Positions 29,601 to 37,708 of a stretch of DNA of 64,000 nt are shown one piece after another. Source of the DNA: Caldilineaceae bacterium (GTDB lineage: Bacteria; Chloroflexota; Anaerolineae; Caldilineales; Caldilineaceae); NCBI GenBank assembly GCA_022821585.1, contig JAJEDI010000058.1:1-64000 (forward strand), read 5' to 3'. The position numbers and the translations under genes were made by a program. The notes under the pieces are model-generated. The model did not search any database. It was not told the DNA's origin and saw nothing but the letters and a program-made list of their open reading frames with translations. The first letter of the stretch is position 1, and each line of letters opens with the position of its first letter.

Positions 29601-31366
29601 GTGCGGGCGATTACGATGTTGGAGAGGTCGGATACGTTGCCCACGTTGTCCGCCACCCGCAGCGCGAAGTAGTAGGTTGTGTCCGGTTCCAGCCCGGACA
29701 CCTCAAGCTCCTCCCTTGATCCGGAGGCGCCGGGTATGGGCTCTGTTGCGACCTGCTGGGCGGAATCCCAGGTGGCGTTCGAGATAGGCGCGGTGGCGTA
29801 TCTAACGTCGTAAGCGGTGGACTGCCCGGTGAAGCCGTCATCACCCGTCGCAGTCCAGGAAAGAATAATCTTGGTCAGGAGTACGCCTGAGGGCGACAGG
29901 TCCGAAACGGTCGCCGGCGGCGTCGTGTCCTTTTCCATCGAGTTGAACAGGTTAAGACGCCCGTTGGTCAACGTTTTCTTGGACTGTTCCGGCAGTGCAT
30001 CGACGCCGGACAGGATGCGCTGCTTGACTTGATCGTTGTTCAGCCCTTCAAACTCCGACCAGATCAGCGCGGCCGCACCGGTAACGTAGGGGGCGGACAT
30101 CGACGTCCCGCTGGTGGACCCATAGCCTGAAGGCAAACACATGGGACAGCGGCCGGACGGAATGGTTGAAAGAATGCTTACACCGGGGGCAGCCAGATCG
30201 ACCCAGTCCTCGCCCCAGCTGGAGAAGCCGGCATAGATGTCGTCGTGGTCAGTCGCTGCCACAGATATGATATTGTCCAGATCGTAGGCGGCAGGGTAGA
30301 GCTTGCGGTTGGAGTTTGAATTGCCGGCGGAGCAGACATGCAGCGGCGAATCGACCCGCCCCATCGCCTCTCGCAGAGCCCGTGAGGGCGAGCCACCGCC
30401 CCAACTGCTGTTGGTTACGACGATGTTCTGCTTCTGCTTGGTGCGCAGGTCGTATATGTAGTTGAAGCACTTGACCGCGTTGGACGTCGTGCCCGTACCA
30501 AAGGCGGTGATGAACTTACAGCCAAGGATCTTTGCATTCCAACTGACGCCGACGACGCCCTTCCTGTTGTCGCCTGCCGCGGCCGCGATACCGGCCACGT
30601 GGGTCCCATGACCGTAGTCATCCAGGAGCCTGCCGCTGTTGTTAATCGCATTTATGCCGTGGAAGTCATCCACATAGCCGTTGTCGTCGTCATCGATACC
30701 GTTCTCTACGCACCTGCCTACGCCCCGCGGGCATTCCTTCGGGTTCGTCCACAGATTCGGGATCAAGTCTTCGTGCTCGACTTCGATACCGGTATCGATT
30801 ACGGCGATGATAATGTCATCCGAGCCGGTGCTGATCTCCCACGCTTCCAGCGCGTCGATGTCAGCATCGGCCGTGCCGCCTGTCTGCCCCGTGTTGTGCA
30901 GTCCCCAGAGTCTCTCGAAAAACGGATCCGATGGCGGTGTCTCATTGATCTGCAGCAGGTAGTTTGGCTCGGCGAAGGCAACCCTGTCGTCGCTCTCCAA
31001 CACCTCAATCAGATTCTCATCCACATCGACCGGCGCGCCTGCCAGTCGCAGACCCTGGTCGGCGTCGGTAACATCGTTGTCCAAATTATCCTTTTCCGAG
31101 AGCCCGTATTCGGCGTAAAAGTCGGAGATCTGGTCGCGAGTAACTGTTTTCTTGAAGCGGATCAGCACCTGCCCGGGCACATACTCCGCGACTTCCTCTT
31201 CCTGGAGTATGGCCCTCTCGATTTGCTCCACCCCGATGCTGGAGAGATCCATTTCCCCGGAGCGAAGGCTCGTGTCGAGAATGGTCCCAAGCCGGTCGCC
31301 GGAAAGCAGGAGGCCGGCGGCCAGACAGAGGACAAGGAGCAGGGCTATGAGCGAAAACCTTTTCAT
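23678..31366 (-). CDS. giant secreted S8 subtilisin-like protease with about 15 CARDB repeats
   Basis: This is a 2562-residue exported protein. In order: signal peptide (1-22); fervidolysin-type propeptide (about 60-140, EYVPGQVLIRFK); S8 domain (about 150-475) with an intact triad D191 (VIDTG), H253 (YGHGTHVAG) and S422 (GTSMSAP), plus oxyanion N349; a fibronectin-III-like domain (about 481-590); a MAM/jelly-roll-like domain (about 591-755); then about 15 tandem CARDB domains of about 120 residues to the C-terminus. Most repeats start with PNL...NIGF and include a DNxA-type end (DETDNTA). CARDB is a known extracellular adhesion or interaction domain; here it may tether or position the protease. 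No LPXTG or terminal membrane anchor is seen. GGAG lies upstream of the ATG. Confidence 0.93.
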   Translation of the reverse strand: MKRFSLIALLLVLCLAAGLLLSGDRLGTILDTSLRSGEMDLSSIGVEQIERAILQEEEVAEYVPGQVLIRFKKTVTRDQISDFYAEYGLSEKDNLDNDVTDADQGLRLAGAPVDVDENLIEVLESDDRVAFAEPNYLLQINETPPSDPFFERLWGLHNTGQTGGTADADIDALEAWEISTGSDDIIIAVIDTGIEVEHEDLIPNLWTNPKECPRGVGRCVENGIDDDDNGYVDDFHGINAINNSGRLLDDYGHGTHVAGIAAAAGDNRKGVVGVSWNAKILGCKFITAFGTGTTSNAVKCFNYIYDLRTKQKQNIVVTNSSWGGGSPSRALREAMGRVDSPLHVCSAGNSNSNRKLYPAAYDLDNIISVAATDHDDIYAGFSSWGEDWVDLAAPGVSILSTIPSGRCPMCLPSGYGSTSGTSMSAPYVTGAAALIWSEFEGLNNDQVKQRILSGVDALPEQSKKTLTNGRLNLFNSMEKDTTPPATVSDLSPSGVLLTKIILSWTATGDDGFTGQSTAYDVRYATAPISNATWDSAQQVATEPIPGASGSREELEVSGLEPDTTYYFALRVADNVGNVSDLSNIVIARTSAGTIVFEDDMESGAGKWTIEDADDSLWHLSSLRFNSPETSWYYGRERQRNYDTGKENEGRITSGVIDIAGADDALLTFYEWSELQRNTRFDRTRVQISTDGTTWRTVFESHGTEGNWARRDVDLSQAVSDSGSIQVRFWFDTIDDTFNDNEGWYIDDVQVLTAKLQLPGEKQLLPNLVAQSINIGFNPADPFAGEATTIHGTVLNNGNADARAVTVQFVDVTEEDAANPIGLPQTIAEIPVGGSGVVQVQYDTEDKDGERIIRMVIDPTNFVSERNEADNSAERILNVAEAPAPNLYVDSGNIGFDPASPQPGEQVTILATIINNGTADAEGVIVQFREGRTTPVAPNQVIDSIPAGSSAVARVTYDSSSSSGDPSISVTADPDNFITELDETDNSASKTLTLQLDTEPNLELSSGNIGVAPSNPVEGDEVTIFATIRNAGDSEVQDVQVQFLDANRSPAAPIAALQVIPSIAPGSSGVASIRFDTSNRSGDQKIQVQVDPHNLVAESSEGDNNATATLSVAHGPAPNLVVVDENIGFSATEVAAGTPVTIYATILNTGSSRAEGVIVQFVDVTSSSVKPIGEQQTIEVIEPGTSAVAVAQYKASGGQGSRTVQVVADPGNFVREISEDDNEGSASLTVGSAPLPNLFIHSNNIAIFPAQPVSGEEVTLRAVVGNNGSAPAEHVSVQFFDVTSGEARLLGSEQTIEVIGVGSSGTAAVTITESISVDRPIGNRKIQVLVDANNRIRESSEDDNTATRLLTLEPEPMPNLVVLADNIGFSPANPRVGETVTILAVVRNDGDVVARNVVVQFEDVSAGRPVPIGEAQELDRIAVGGSGVVTVKFAIPDAAGTYKVRVVADPGNFIAENDEIDNKGTRSLEVEAAPMPNLVALSDNIGFNPPTTSAGSEVIISLTVVNNGAAAAENVQVHFTDVTGGRLSPIGDIQTLASIAAGDSAIASVTFNTAGRSGERRIRASVDSLSIITESDETDNTASKTLLIARGTSPNLSVQAANISFIPTNPNSGDEIRVQAVILNQGGQDVGEVDVQFLDVTEDEAVPIGSGKLIDSIPAGSSGIAETVLNTRGLSGERKIRVVADRRNLISESDETDNQAEAAISINPPAIPNLVIETSNVGFHPSRPVDGDQVTISATVLNEGGGDASEVIVQFVEGSGRGVPISEPQVIDRIPAGSSGVAQVVFDTTGKDDPRIQVIVDPNNYIAETKETDNRASASLRMAAQPLPNLTVKSSNVAITPKSPREGQRIILTAIVVNHGSAPARDVDVQFMDETERPGVPIGAAQTISLIPSGGSAAVGVVYDTTEREGQRRIEVTADPGNFIEETAESDNSASKSVEVLERAAPNLIVNARNVGFNPATPTEGDRVLIRAIVLNDGAEDATDVVVQFLDVTEAGAVPIGQPHVVGYLPAGSSATVPIIYDTLDRPGDRRIRVVVDPNNFIRESSKADNQTVVTLPVQAAMAPNLAMLSGNIKFAPQSPELHDVVTVSATVLNNGTDTAHDVIVQILDVTGGGSVPIGTEQLLDAVPAGGGGTVEVSFTDTGETGSRQIRVVVDPNNVIAEMNERDNQATRGLFISPPQRADIVVTEEDVEFDPEAPVEGTDTKISAKISNTGNANARGFVVRFLDVTERVPRPIGGPQRVDQLGANDSTTVSVTYDTEGKAGERKIRVVADSEDAVRELDEENNRVELVLRVRTPSEASEEAPNLTVLSSNIRFFPAVPEPGDPVTITAVVRNQGKTVAENVIVRFEDATEEEAVEIGEFTIAEPIQPGARELAVMSFDTSDLDGNRTIRVTADPANVINETEEDDNTAERTLRFSSSAQGNRQGTDTGSLASSTESESNAEGVNLSLNAQEVVVSVAPAGEGELVVVTTTVRNEGSKDVGGFSVHVLDETDNLNLLGLPQTIEGLGAGEEVTVRTLFRAEDGLGARTLQVVVDPANVVSEISELDNRVSVMVHPLDQTEG

Positions 31367-31604
31367 TTCTGGTATATCTCCGTATACTCAGCGCTTTGTG
31401 GGCGTTCGTAAGAGAATCGTTGTGAAAAAGTATCAATTTCGGTAACAACAGGTCCGTTTATGTTGACACACATAACGGGAATAATCAAATGCAACAGGTT
31501 TCGCCCGATGACGAAAACTGTTTCTGCCGCCGCAGAATGTGCGATTCTGGCAGTTCTGGAGGTTGGCGAACAGTGCAGAGAAGGGGACAATCCGGGAGAA
31601 GCCG

Positions 31605-32483
31605 TTACGAAGAAACGAACTCTTCAGACGGAGCCTGTCCGTTCCACAAAATCCGCTCGGAGCCGGCGTAGACGTTCAACCGTTCGCCGCGCAGAAAGCC
31701 AATCAGGGTGACGCCGAACCGCCGCGCCACGTCCACCGCCAGATGACTGGGCGCGGAGACGGCGCAGACCACCGGCAGGCCCGCCACAGTCGACTTCTGC
31801 AAAATCTCGTAGGAGGCGCGGCCGCTGACCAGCAGGATGCCGTCGTGCAAGGGCAGCTTGCGCTGCATAAAGGCCCAGCCGATCAGCTTGTCGACGGCGT
31901 TGTGGCGGCCCACGTCTTCACGCAGGCAGACGAGGTTGCCGCTGGCGTCGAACAGGCCGGCGGCGTGCAGCCCGCCGGTCGCTTCAAACAGGCCCTGCGC
32001 CGCACGCAGCTTCTCCGGCAAACTCGTCAGGACGGAAGGGCTGACCTTCGGCCCTGAAGGCAGTGCTGGGCAGTCGCGCATTTCGATGGCGTCAAGGCTG
32101 GCCTTGCCGCACACACCGCAAGCGCTCGTCGTGTAGAAATGGCGTTCCAGCGTCGCCAACTCCGGCAGGCTCGCCAGGCGCAGGCCCACGTTCACGATGT
32201 TGTAGCGCTGGTCGGCGTCGACATCGGCATCAACGCAGTAGGTGATGCCACTGACCTGCGAAGACTCGCCGACGATTCCCTCGTTGTGCAGAAACCCGGC
32301 CGCCAGCTCAAAATCATTGCCGGGCGTGCGCATCGTCACCGCGACCGTCTGCGTATCGCCCCCCGCTTGCAGGCGAATTTCCAACGGCTCTTCCGCCGCC
32401 AGCTGGTCATCGCGGACTCTGTGCCGCCCGCCTTCCACAACTGTGACGCGGGTGCGGACCTTACTTCCTACACGAGGTATCAA
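31605..32483 (-). CDS. fdhD: formate dehydrogenase accessory sulfurtransferase FdhD
   Basis: FdhD passes sulfur from IscS to the molybdenum cofactor for formate dehydrogenase. The key motif ACGVCGK with both redox cysteines is present, as are EEPLEIRL, TPGNDFELAAGFLHNEGI and CLREDVGRHNAVDKLIG. I prefer a TTG start at 32483 (GGCGGAA upstream, 292 residues, normal length). The frame is open to another TTG at 32555, whose extra 24 residues are not family-like. It is the last gene of the fdh operon, after a small antitoxin gene. Confidence 0.93.
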   Translation of the reverse strand: MIPRVGSKVRTRVTVVEGGRHRVRDDQLAAEEPLEIRLQAGGDTQTVAVTMRTPGNDFELAAGFLHNEGIVGESSQVSGITYCVDADVDADQRYNIVNVGLRLASLPELATLERHFYTTSACGVCGKASLDAIEMRDCPALPSGPKVSPSVLTSLPEKLRAAQGLFEATGGLHAAGLFDASGNLVCLREDVGRHNAVDKLIGWAFMQRKLPLHDGILLVSGRASYEILQKSTVAGLPVVCAVSAPSHLAVDVARRFGVTLIGFLRGERLNVYAGSERILWNGQAPSEEFVSS

Positions 32484-32617
32484 AGTATTCCGCCGAGTTG
32501 TCCAAGTACGGGAGAAGTGATCCGAGAGAGCCTTTTCCTCTCTCCCCACCGCCAAGCAGAGCCAGGAAAGGGGGGCCGAAAGCGCGCCTACTTCAATCCA
32601 ACGCTATGCCATCAAAA

Positions 32618-32881
32618 CTATCGTCGCATTTCGGAGAGTGCCTCTGTTAAGGATTTCTCAGGCCGAGGCCTTCTCGCAAGCTCTTCGCGCAGTTTTTCCA
32701 ATGCAGACCAGGAATCCTGATTCTTTCCTGAAACAAACCCTTCATTTCCCTCAATCGGCAGCAGAACCCCGATGGGCTTACCTCGGTATGTAATCGTATA
32801 GCTGATCCGGTTTTTGCGAACGTTGCGTATGATTTCTGAAGTGTGGGTCTTCAACTCGCTGACGCCGACTGTGCGCATCAA
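32618..32881 (-). CDS. Phd/YefM-type antitoxin, orphan
   Basis: This 87-residue protein begins MMRTVGVSELKTHTSEIIRNV and continues ITYRGKPIGVLLPIE, the recognisable Phd/YefM fold that binds DNA and neutralises a partner toxin. The C-terminal half is charged, as expected for toxin binding. No toxin ORF follows: the next gene is fdhD, only about 60-135 bp away. It sits within the formate dehydrogenase operon on the same strand. It could be a relic of a toxin-antitoxin pair, or a regulator whose partner lies elsewhere. Confidence 0.8.
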   Translation of the reverse strand: MMRTVGVSELKTHTSEIIRNVRKNRISYTITYRGKPIGVLLPIEGNEGFVSGKNQDSWSALEKLREELARRPRPEKSLTEALSEMRR

Positions 32882-32990
32882 AAGTCTCCGCTCGGATCAC
32901 TCCAATTGCCAAAGTGTAGCAGATAACGACCTTGCAGTTCATGAAGACTGCATAGCGGGAAACGCAGCCATCTGCCGCCCCAGCAACGTC

Positions 32991-35069
32991 TCAATCGGCC
33001 GCCAACTGGGCCCCCTCCGCAATCGGTTCCACATGCACCGGGCAGACCTTCAGTTCCGCCGTGTGCGTGATCGGGTCATAGCCCGAGCCGGTCAGTACGT
33101 TGATCGGCACTTCGGCAAAGGAGAAACTGGCAAACACCGTCCCCTGCGGCGAGCGCCGCGTCGTCTCTACCCGCACGTCCACCGCGCCGCGGCGGCTGCT
33201 CATTCTGGCCCAGCCGCCGTCGTGGAGGCCGTAGCGGGCGGCGTCGCTCGGATGCACCTCCAGCGTCTCCTCGGGCAGTAGCTGGTTGATGCCCTCGGAT
33301 CTCCCGGTCTGTGTGCGCGTATGGTAGCTCTCCAGCCGTCGCCCCGTCGTCAGCCACAGCGGGTAGGCCTCATCGATCGTTTCCGCCGGATCGCGGTAGT
33401 CGGTGAAGCTGAACTTGCCGCGCCCGTTGATGAACTCGTCTTCGTGCAGACGCGGCGTGCCCGGATGCCCGCGATAGGGGATCGGCCACTGGTACTGGCC
33501 GCCCTCGGCCAGGTCCCAGTCGATGCCGGCGTAAATCGGCGACAGTTCACAGAGCTCATTGAAAATCGGGACCGGCGAGTCGAAGTCCATCCCGCTCATA
33601 CCCATGCGCTGGGCGATCTGACCGATGATCCACCAGTCGGGCCTGGCCACGCCAGGGGGGTCTACTGCCTTGCGCACGCGCTGGATGCGCCGCTCTGTAT
33701 TGACGAAGTTGCCGTCGGTTTCCGCCCACGACGTAGCCGGCAGGACCACGTCGGCCAGCTCCGCGGTCTCGGTCAGAAAGATATCGATCACGACCAGGTG
33801 CTCCAGACTTTTCAGGGCATGGATACAGTGCTCCTGGTCCGGGTCGGAGACGACGGTGTTCTCGCCGTCGATGAGCATGGCGAAGATCCTGTCGCCGCAT
33901 TGATCGAGGGCCGTCACCTTGGTGATGCCCTTTTCCAGGTCCATCTTGCGGCCATAAGCCTTCTCGAACTTGGCCTGATTGGCGGCATCGTCCACCGGTT
34001 GGAAGCCGACGTAGTTGTTGGGCAACGCGCCGCTGTCGCCGGCGCCTTGGATGTTGTTCTGCCCGCGCATGGGGTTGACGCCGGTGCCCTCGCGGCCGAA
34101 GTTGCCGGTCAGCAGCGCCAGGTTGCAGAGGCTCTGCACGTTCTCCACGCCGCAAATGTGCTCGGTGATGCCGAGCGTATAGTAGATGGCGGCCCTGTCG
34201 CTCGAGCCGTAGAGGACAGCCGCCTCTTCGATCATGGCCGCGGGGACGCCGGTGATGCTCTCTGCCCACTCGGGCGTTTTTTCTTGCAGATGGTCGACCA
34301 GTTCATCGTAGCCCTCGGTGCGGGTGGCGATGAACTCGCTGTCGGCCAGCCCCTCGCGCACGATCACGTGCGCCATGCCCAGCAGCAGCGCGGTGTCGCT
34401 GCCGACCCGGATCGGCAGATAGAGGTCGGCCATTTCAGCCAGGCGGATGCGCCGCGGATCGGCCACGATCATCCTGGCCCCGCGTGCGAGCGCCTTCTTC
34501 AGACGGGTGGCCGCGACAGGGTGGGCCTCGGTCATGTTTGTGCCGATACAGAAGATCACATCCGGCTTTTCCATGTCCGCCAGCGGATTGGACATGGCGC
34601 CCCGTCCGATTGTTGCCGCCAGACCGGCGACTGTGGGGGCGTGTCAAGCCCGGCTGCAGTTGTCGATATAGTTTGTGCCGAAGCCCACGCGGATGAACTT
34701 CTGCATCATGTAGTTGGCTTCGCTGGGCGTGCGGCCGGAGGCGACGCCGTAGACGGCGTGGCGTCCGTGCTTCTGCTCCACGTCCATGAAGCCCTGTGCG
34801 GCCCGCTGCAGCGCCTCGTCCCAGGTCGCCCGTTGCAGCAGGCCGGCTTCGTCGCGCACGAGCGGATGGGTCAGCCGGTCCGGGTGATGGACGTAGTCGT
34901 AGGCGAACTGGCCTTTGACGCAGAGCGCTCCCTGGTTGGCGGGCCCGTCGAAGGCCGGATGCACGGCGATGATGCGGTTGTCGCGGGTCACCAGGTCCAG
35001 CGAGCAGCCGACGCCGCAGTAGCCGCAGATGGTGCGGGTTGTCCTGGTGTCAGACATGGTAGCGTTCAT
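32991..35069 (-). CDS. fdhF: selenocysteine-containing formate dehydrogenase catalytic subunit
   Basis: One gene of 693 codons is interrupted by TGA at 34644-34646 (codon 142). Upstream are the [4Fe-4S] cysteines C15, C18, C22 and C50 (TICGYCGVGC, ALCVKG); around the TGA the product reads NCSRA-U-HAPTVAGL, the exact FdhF active-site context (E. coli U140-H141). The downstream part (MSNPLADMEKPDVIFCIG) is in the same frame and continues the molybdopterin domain. A SECIS-type hairpin starts 12 nt after the TGA. It oxidises formate, or reduces CO2, at a Mo/W-bis-MGD centre. ATG 35069 has AAAGGA upstream. It lies 54 bp after the HoxU-like gene. Confidence 0.9.
34615..34646 (-). promoter_or_regulatory. 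UGA selenocysteine codon and bacterial SECIS element
   Basis: TGA occupies 34646-34644 (minus strand). Twelve bases later GUCGCC (34631-34626) pairs fully with GGCGGC (34620-34615), including one G-U, around the loop GGUCU. Stem placement and the GGUCU loop match the E. coli fdhF SECIS, which binds SelB. Confidence 0.88.
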
Positions 35070-35122
35070 CGAAAAGTCCTTTCGACGAGGAATATGCACG
35101 GAGGCGCGAGGCCTCTTATAGA

Positions 35123-35824
35123 TTAGCTGCCGCCTCTCAACAGACCGTCGCCGGCGAAGCGCAGCGCCTTCTTGTCGGCCAGCGCGCCTGTCGGACAGGT
35201 CTGCACGCACTGGCCGCAAAAGGTGCAGGCCGAGTCCTGCAGATGGCCGCCGAACTCTACGGTAATCTGGGTGGCGAAGCCGCGGTTGGCGACGCTGATG
35301 GCGTAGTCGCCCTCCTGCTCGGCGCAGACGCGCACACAGCGGTAGCAGGAGATACAGAGGTCGTAGTCGCGCAGGATAAACGGGTTAGTATCGTCCGGTC
35401 GGCTGGCGCCCGACTGCGCGCCGGCAAAGCGGCCGCGGCCGGCGTCATAGCGTTCGACAAGCGTGCCCAGCTCCTGTGAAGCCACGCCTCGGAGCGCGTC
35501 CACCGTCACCTCGCGGTTCTCGGACGCAACCAACTCCAGCAGCGTGCGCCGCAGCTCCTCCACCTTCGCGGACGCGGTCGTTACCTCCATGCCGTCCTCC
35601 GCCCGCGTCGTGCACGAGGCCACTGGCACCCGCTGCCCTTCAACCTCCACTACGCACAGCCGGCAGCTGCCGAAAGCCTCCAGCCGCGGGTCATAGCAGA
35701 GCGTCGGCACGGACTTCCCGGCCCGCGTCGCCACTTCGTAGACCGTCTCGCCGGGCATGAAGACAATCTCTTCACCGTCAAGTGTCAGCGTGGGTTGCTG
35801 CTGCGACTCATTCACCGACTGCAT
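35123..35824 (-). CDS. NuoG-N/HoxU-like iron-sulfur subunit of formate dehydrogenase
   Basis: This 233-residue electron-transfer protein has an N-terminal [2Fe-2S] ferredoxin domain (PTLCYDPRLEAFGSCRLCVVEV), a His/Cys cluster region and a double [4Fe-4S] ferredoxin segment (CISCYRCVRVC, CTFCGQCVQTCPTGAL). This is the HoxU or NuoG N-terminal module. In many NAD-linked formate dehydrogenases it is fused to the catalytic subunit; here it is a separate gene just upstream of fdhF. It should carry electrons between fdhF and the NuoF-type flavin subunit. Cytoplasmic. Confidence 0.93.
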   Translation of the reverse strand: MQSVNESQQQPTLTLDGEEIVFMPGETVYEVATRAGKSVPTLCYDPRLEAFGSCRLCVVEVEGQRVPVASCTTRAEDGMEVTTASAKVEELRRTLLELVASENREVTVDALRGVASQELGTLVERYDAGRGRFAGAQSGASRPDDTNPFILRDYDLCISCYRCVRVCAEQEGDYAISVANRGFATQITVEFGGHLQDSACTFCGQCVQTCPTGALADKKALRFAGDGLLRGGS

Positions 35825-35921
35825 AAAGCCTTTTCCAAATTCAGACGTTGTTTTGTAGAAAGTTCAATCTAATGACAGCCCGCTTCAGACGAGAGTTGGA
35901 ACTTTTCTCAGGCCACAACCG

Positions 35922-37631
35922 TTAACCCCGAAACTCCGCCACCTGATCAGGGAAATTCCGCAGCAGGCTGTCGCTGACAAAACCGGCGGCGATGCCCAGC
36001 CCGCAGGCGCTCAGCTCCAGGACTTCGCCGATGTCGCTGACCTCTCGTTTCCAGGAATCCAGGTCGGCGGGGCCGTCACCCGACAGGCGTTCCAGCAGGC
36101 GCTGCGTACCGATGCGGCAGGGGAAACATTTGCCGCAGCTCTCGTGGGCAAAGAACTCCATCGCCTGCCGGGCCGCGTCCACGATGTCGCGGCTGTCGTC
36201 GAAGATGATTATTCCGCCTGCGCCCAGCATCGAGCCGGCCCCGCGGACACTGGGTTCGTCGAGCGTGACCGACTCCAGGGCGTCGCCGGCCAGGAATCCG
36301 CCCGACAGCCCGGCCATGGTCGCGGCCTGAAATGAGCGTCCCGGCAGCGGGCCGCCGGCCCAATCGTAGAGCAGCGTCCGCAGCGGCAGCCCAAATGGCA
36401 CTTCGTAGTTGCCGGGACGCTGAACGTCTCCGGAGAGGCTGATTACCTTGGTGCCGGCGTGGTCGCCCAGCCCCAGGCCCTGATACCATTCAGCGCCGCG
36501 CCGCAGGATCTGCGGCACCGCGCACAGCGTCTCCACGTTGTTGACGGCGGTGGGCAGGTTATCGAAGCCGTGCGTGGTTGGGAAGGGCGGGCGGTTGCGG
36601 GGGAAGGGGTGCTTGCCCTCCAGGCTGTTGAGGAGAGAGCCCTCCTCGCCGCAGATATAGGCCCCCGCGCCTCGCCGCAGATAGAGACGGAAGGTGAAGC
36701 CGCTGCCGAGGATGTCTTCCCCCAGCAGCCCGGCCTCTTCGGCGGCCTCGATGGCTTCTTCGAGGCGGGCGTTGGTTTCAGGGTATTCGTAGCGCAGATA
36801 GAGGAATCCGCGGTCGGCGCCGGTGGCGTAGCCCGCCAGGGTCATGCCCTCGATCACGGCGAAGGGGTCGTGGTCCATCAGCGCCCGGTCCTTGAAGCAG
36901 CCGGGTTCGCCTTCGTCGGCGTTGCATACGACGCTTTTGGGCGCGCGCGGCGCCTCGCGCACGAACTGCCATTTCAAGCCCGTGGGGAATCCGGCGCCAC
37001 CGCGGCCGGCCAGTTTGGACTCCTTCAACACGTCGATTACGTCGGTCGGGCTCTGCTCTTGCACGGCCCGGGTTAGTGCGTCGTAGCCCCCGCTGCGCCG
37101 GTAGCCGTCCAGGCTTTCCCGACCCGGTTCACGGATTTCGGCGAATACGCACTCTTGCAGCTCTCCCGGGTTCGGCACCGGTAAAGGGGAAGAGATCCGC
37201 CGCTGCAGCGTGTGGAGCGGCGGGCTGACTACGAACGTTTCGTGGCCGATCAGAAGCGGTACGGGGTCGTCGCAACGGCCCGAGCAGGGCATCTCCTCGG
37301 CTCCGTCCAGACTCTCCACGATCTCCAGCGCGCCGCGCTGGCGGCAAACGGGACCGGTGCAGACGCGCGGCCGCTGCAGACCGCCCTCTGTACGGGCAAA
37401 GTGGTGATAGAAGGTGACCGTGCCGTACAGGTCTGCCAGGGGGATACGCAACTCCTTGCCGATGGCTTCGATTGCCGCGGGCGAGATGAAGCCGTCGCGA
37501 TTGTGAAAGGCATGGAGGACCGGCAGCAGCGGTGCGGGTTCGTCCCGATAGCGCCCGATGAGGGCCAGATCGGTCTCGGCGACAACGATATTCTCGGTAT
37601 ACCCGCTCGTTCTCTGTTCTTGTCTGGTCAT
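35922..37631 (-). CDS. fused NuoE-NuoF-type diaphorase subunit of NAD-dependent formate dehydrogenase
   Basis: This 569-residue protein joins a NuoE-like thioredoxin-fold [2Fe-2S] domain (residues about 20-140; C91, C96, C116, C120) to a NuoF domain with GRGGAGFPTGLKW (FMN/NADH site), CNADEGEPG and the N3 [4Fe-4S] cluster ESCGKCFPC plus a late Cys. It exchanges electrons between NAD(H) and the iron-sulfur chain. The fusion resembles HoxF/FdsB-type subunits. It is first in the operon, under the promoter at 37680-37708, with about 45 bases of leader. Confidence 0.93.
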   Translation of the reverse strand: MTRQEQRTSGYTENIVVAETDLALIGRYRDEPAPLLPVLHAFHNRDGFISPAAIEAIGKELRIPLADLYGTVTFYHHFARTEGGLQRPRVCTGPVCRQRGALEIVESLDGAEEMPCSGRCDDPVPLLIGHETFVVSPPLHTLQRRISSPLPVPNPGELQECVFAEIREPGRESLDGYRRSGGYDALTRAVQEQSPTDVIDVLKESKLAGRGGAGFPTGLKWQFVREAPRAPKSVVCNADEGEPGCFKDRALMDHDPFAVIEGMTLAGYATGADRGFLYLRYEYPETNARLEEAIEAAEEAGLLGEDILGSGFTFRLYLRRGAGAYICGEEGSLLNSLEGKHPFPRNRPPFPTTHGFDNLPTAVNNVETLCAVPQILRRGAEWYQGLGLGDHAGTKVISLSGDVQRPGNYEVPFGLPLRTLLYDWAGGPLPGRSFQAATMAGLSGGFLAGDALESVTLDEPSVRGAGSMLGAGGIIIFDDSRDIVDAARQAMEFFAHESCGKCFPCRIGTQRLLERLSGDGPADLDSWKREVSDIGEVLELSACGLGIAAGFVSDSLLRNFPDQVAEFRG

Positions 37632-37679
37632 GGCCTCTTGCGCTGAATCACGTCATCGATCGCATGTAAAGTGCGTTAA

Positions 37680-37708
37680 ATTCTACCAGTTCATCGTCGT
37701 TATCCCAA
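37680..37708 (-). promoter_or_regulatory. promoter of the formate dehydrogenase operon
   Basis: On the minus strand TTGGGA (37708-37703), a 17-bp spacer and TAGAAT (37685-37680), with a TGg extension just before the -10. The start near 37673 gives a leader of about 45 bases to the ATG at 37631. Confidence 0.6.

Noticed and set aside
23702..31411. Several long plus-strand frames opposite the CARDB gene
   Set aside because: They follow the CARDB repeat period, which shows they are shadows of the repetitive minus-strand coding sequence.
34596..34646. Frameshift or true nonsense mutation in the formate dehydrogenase gene
   Set aside because: The frame is unchanged across the gap, the TGA is at the known Sec site and a SECIS-like hairpin follows, so selenocysteine is the better reading.
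33321..35126. A 601-codon plus-strand open frame across fdhF
   Set aside because: It is antisense to the conserved formate dehydrogenase gene and has no recognisable domain; high GC keeps the opposite frame open.
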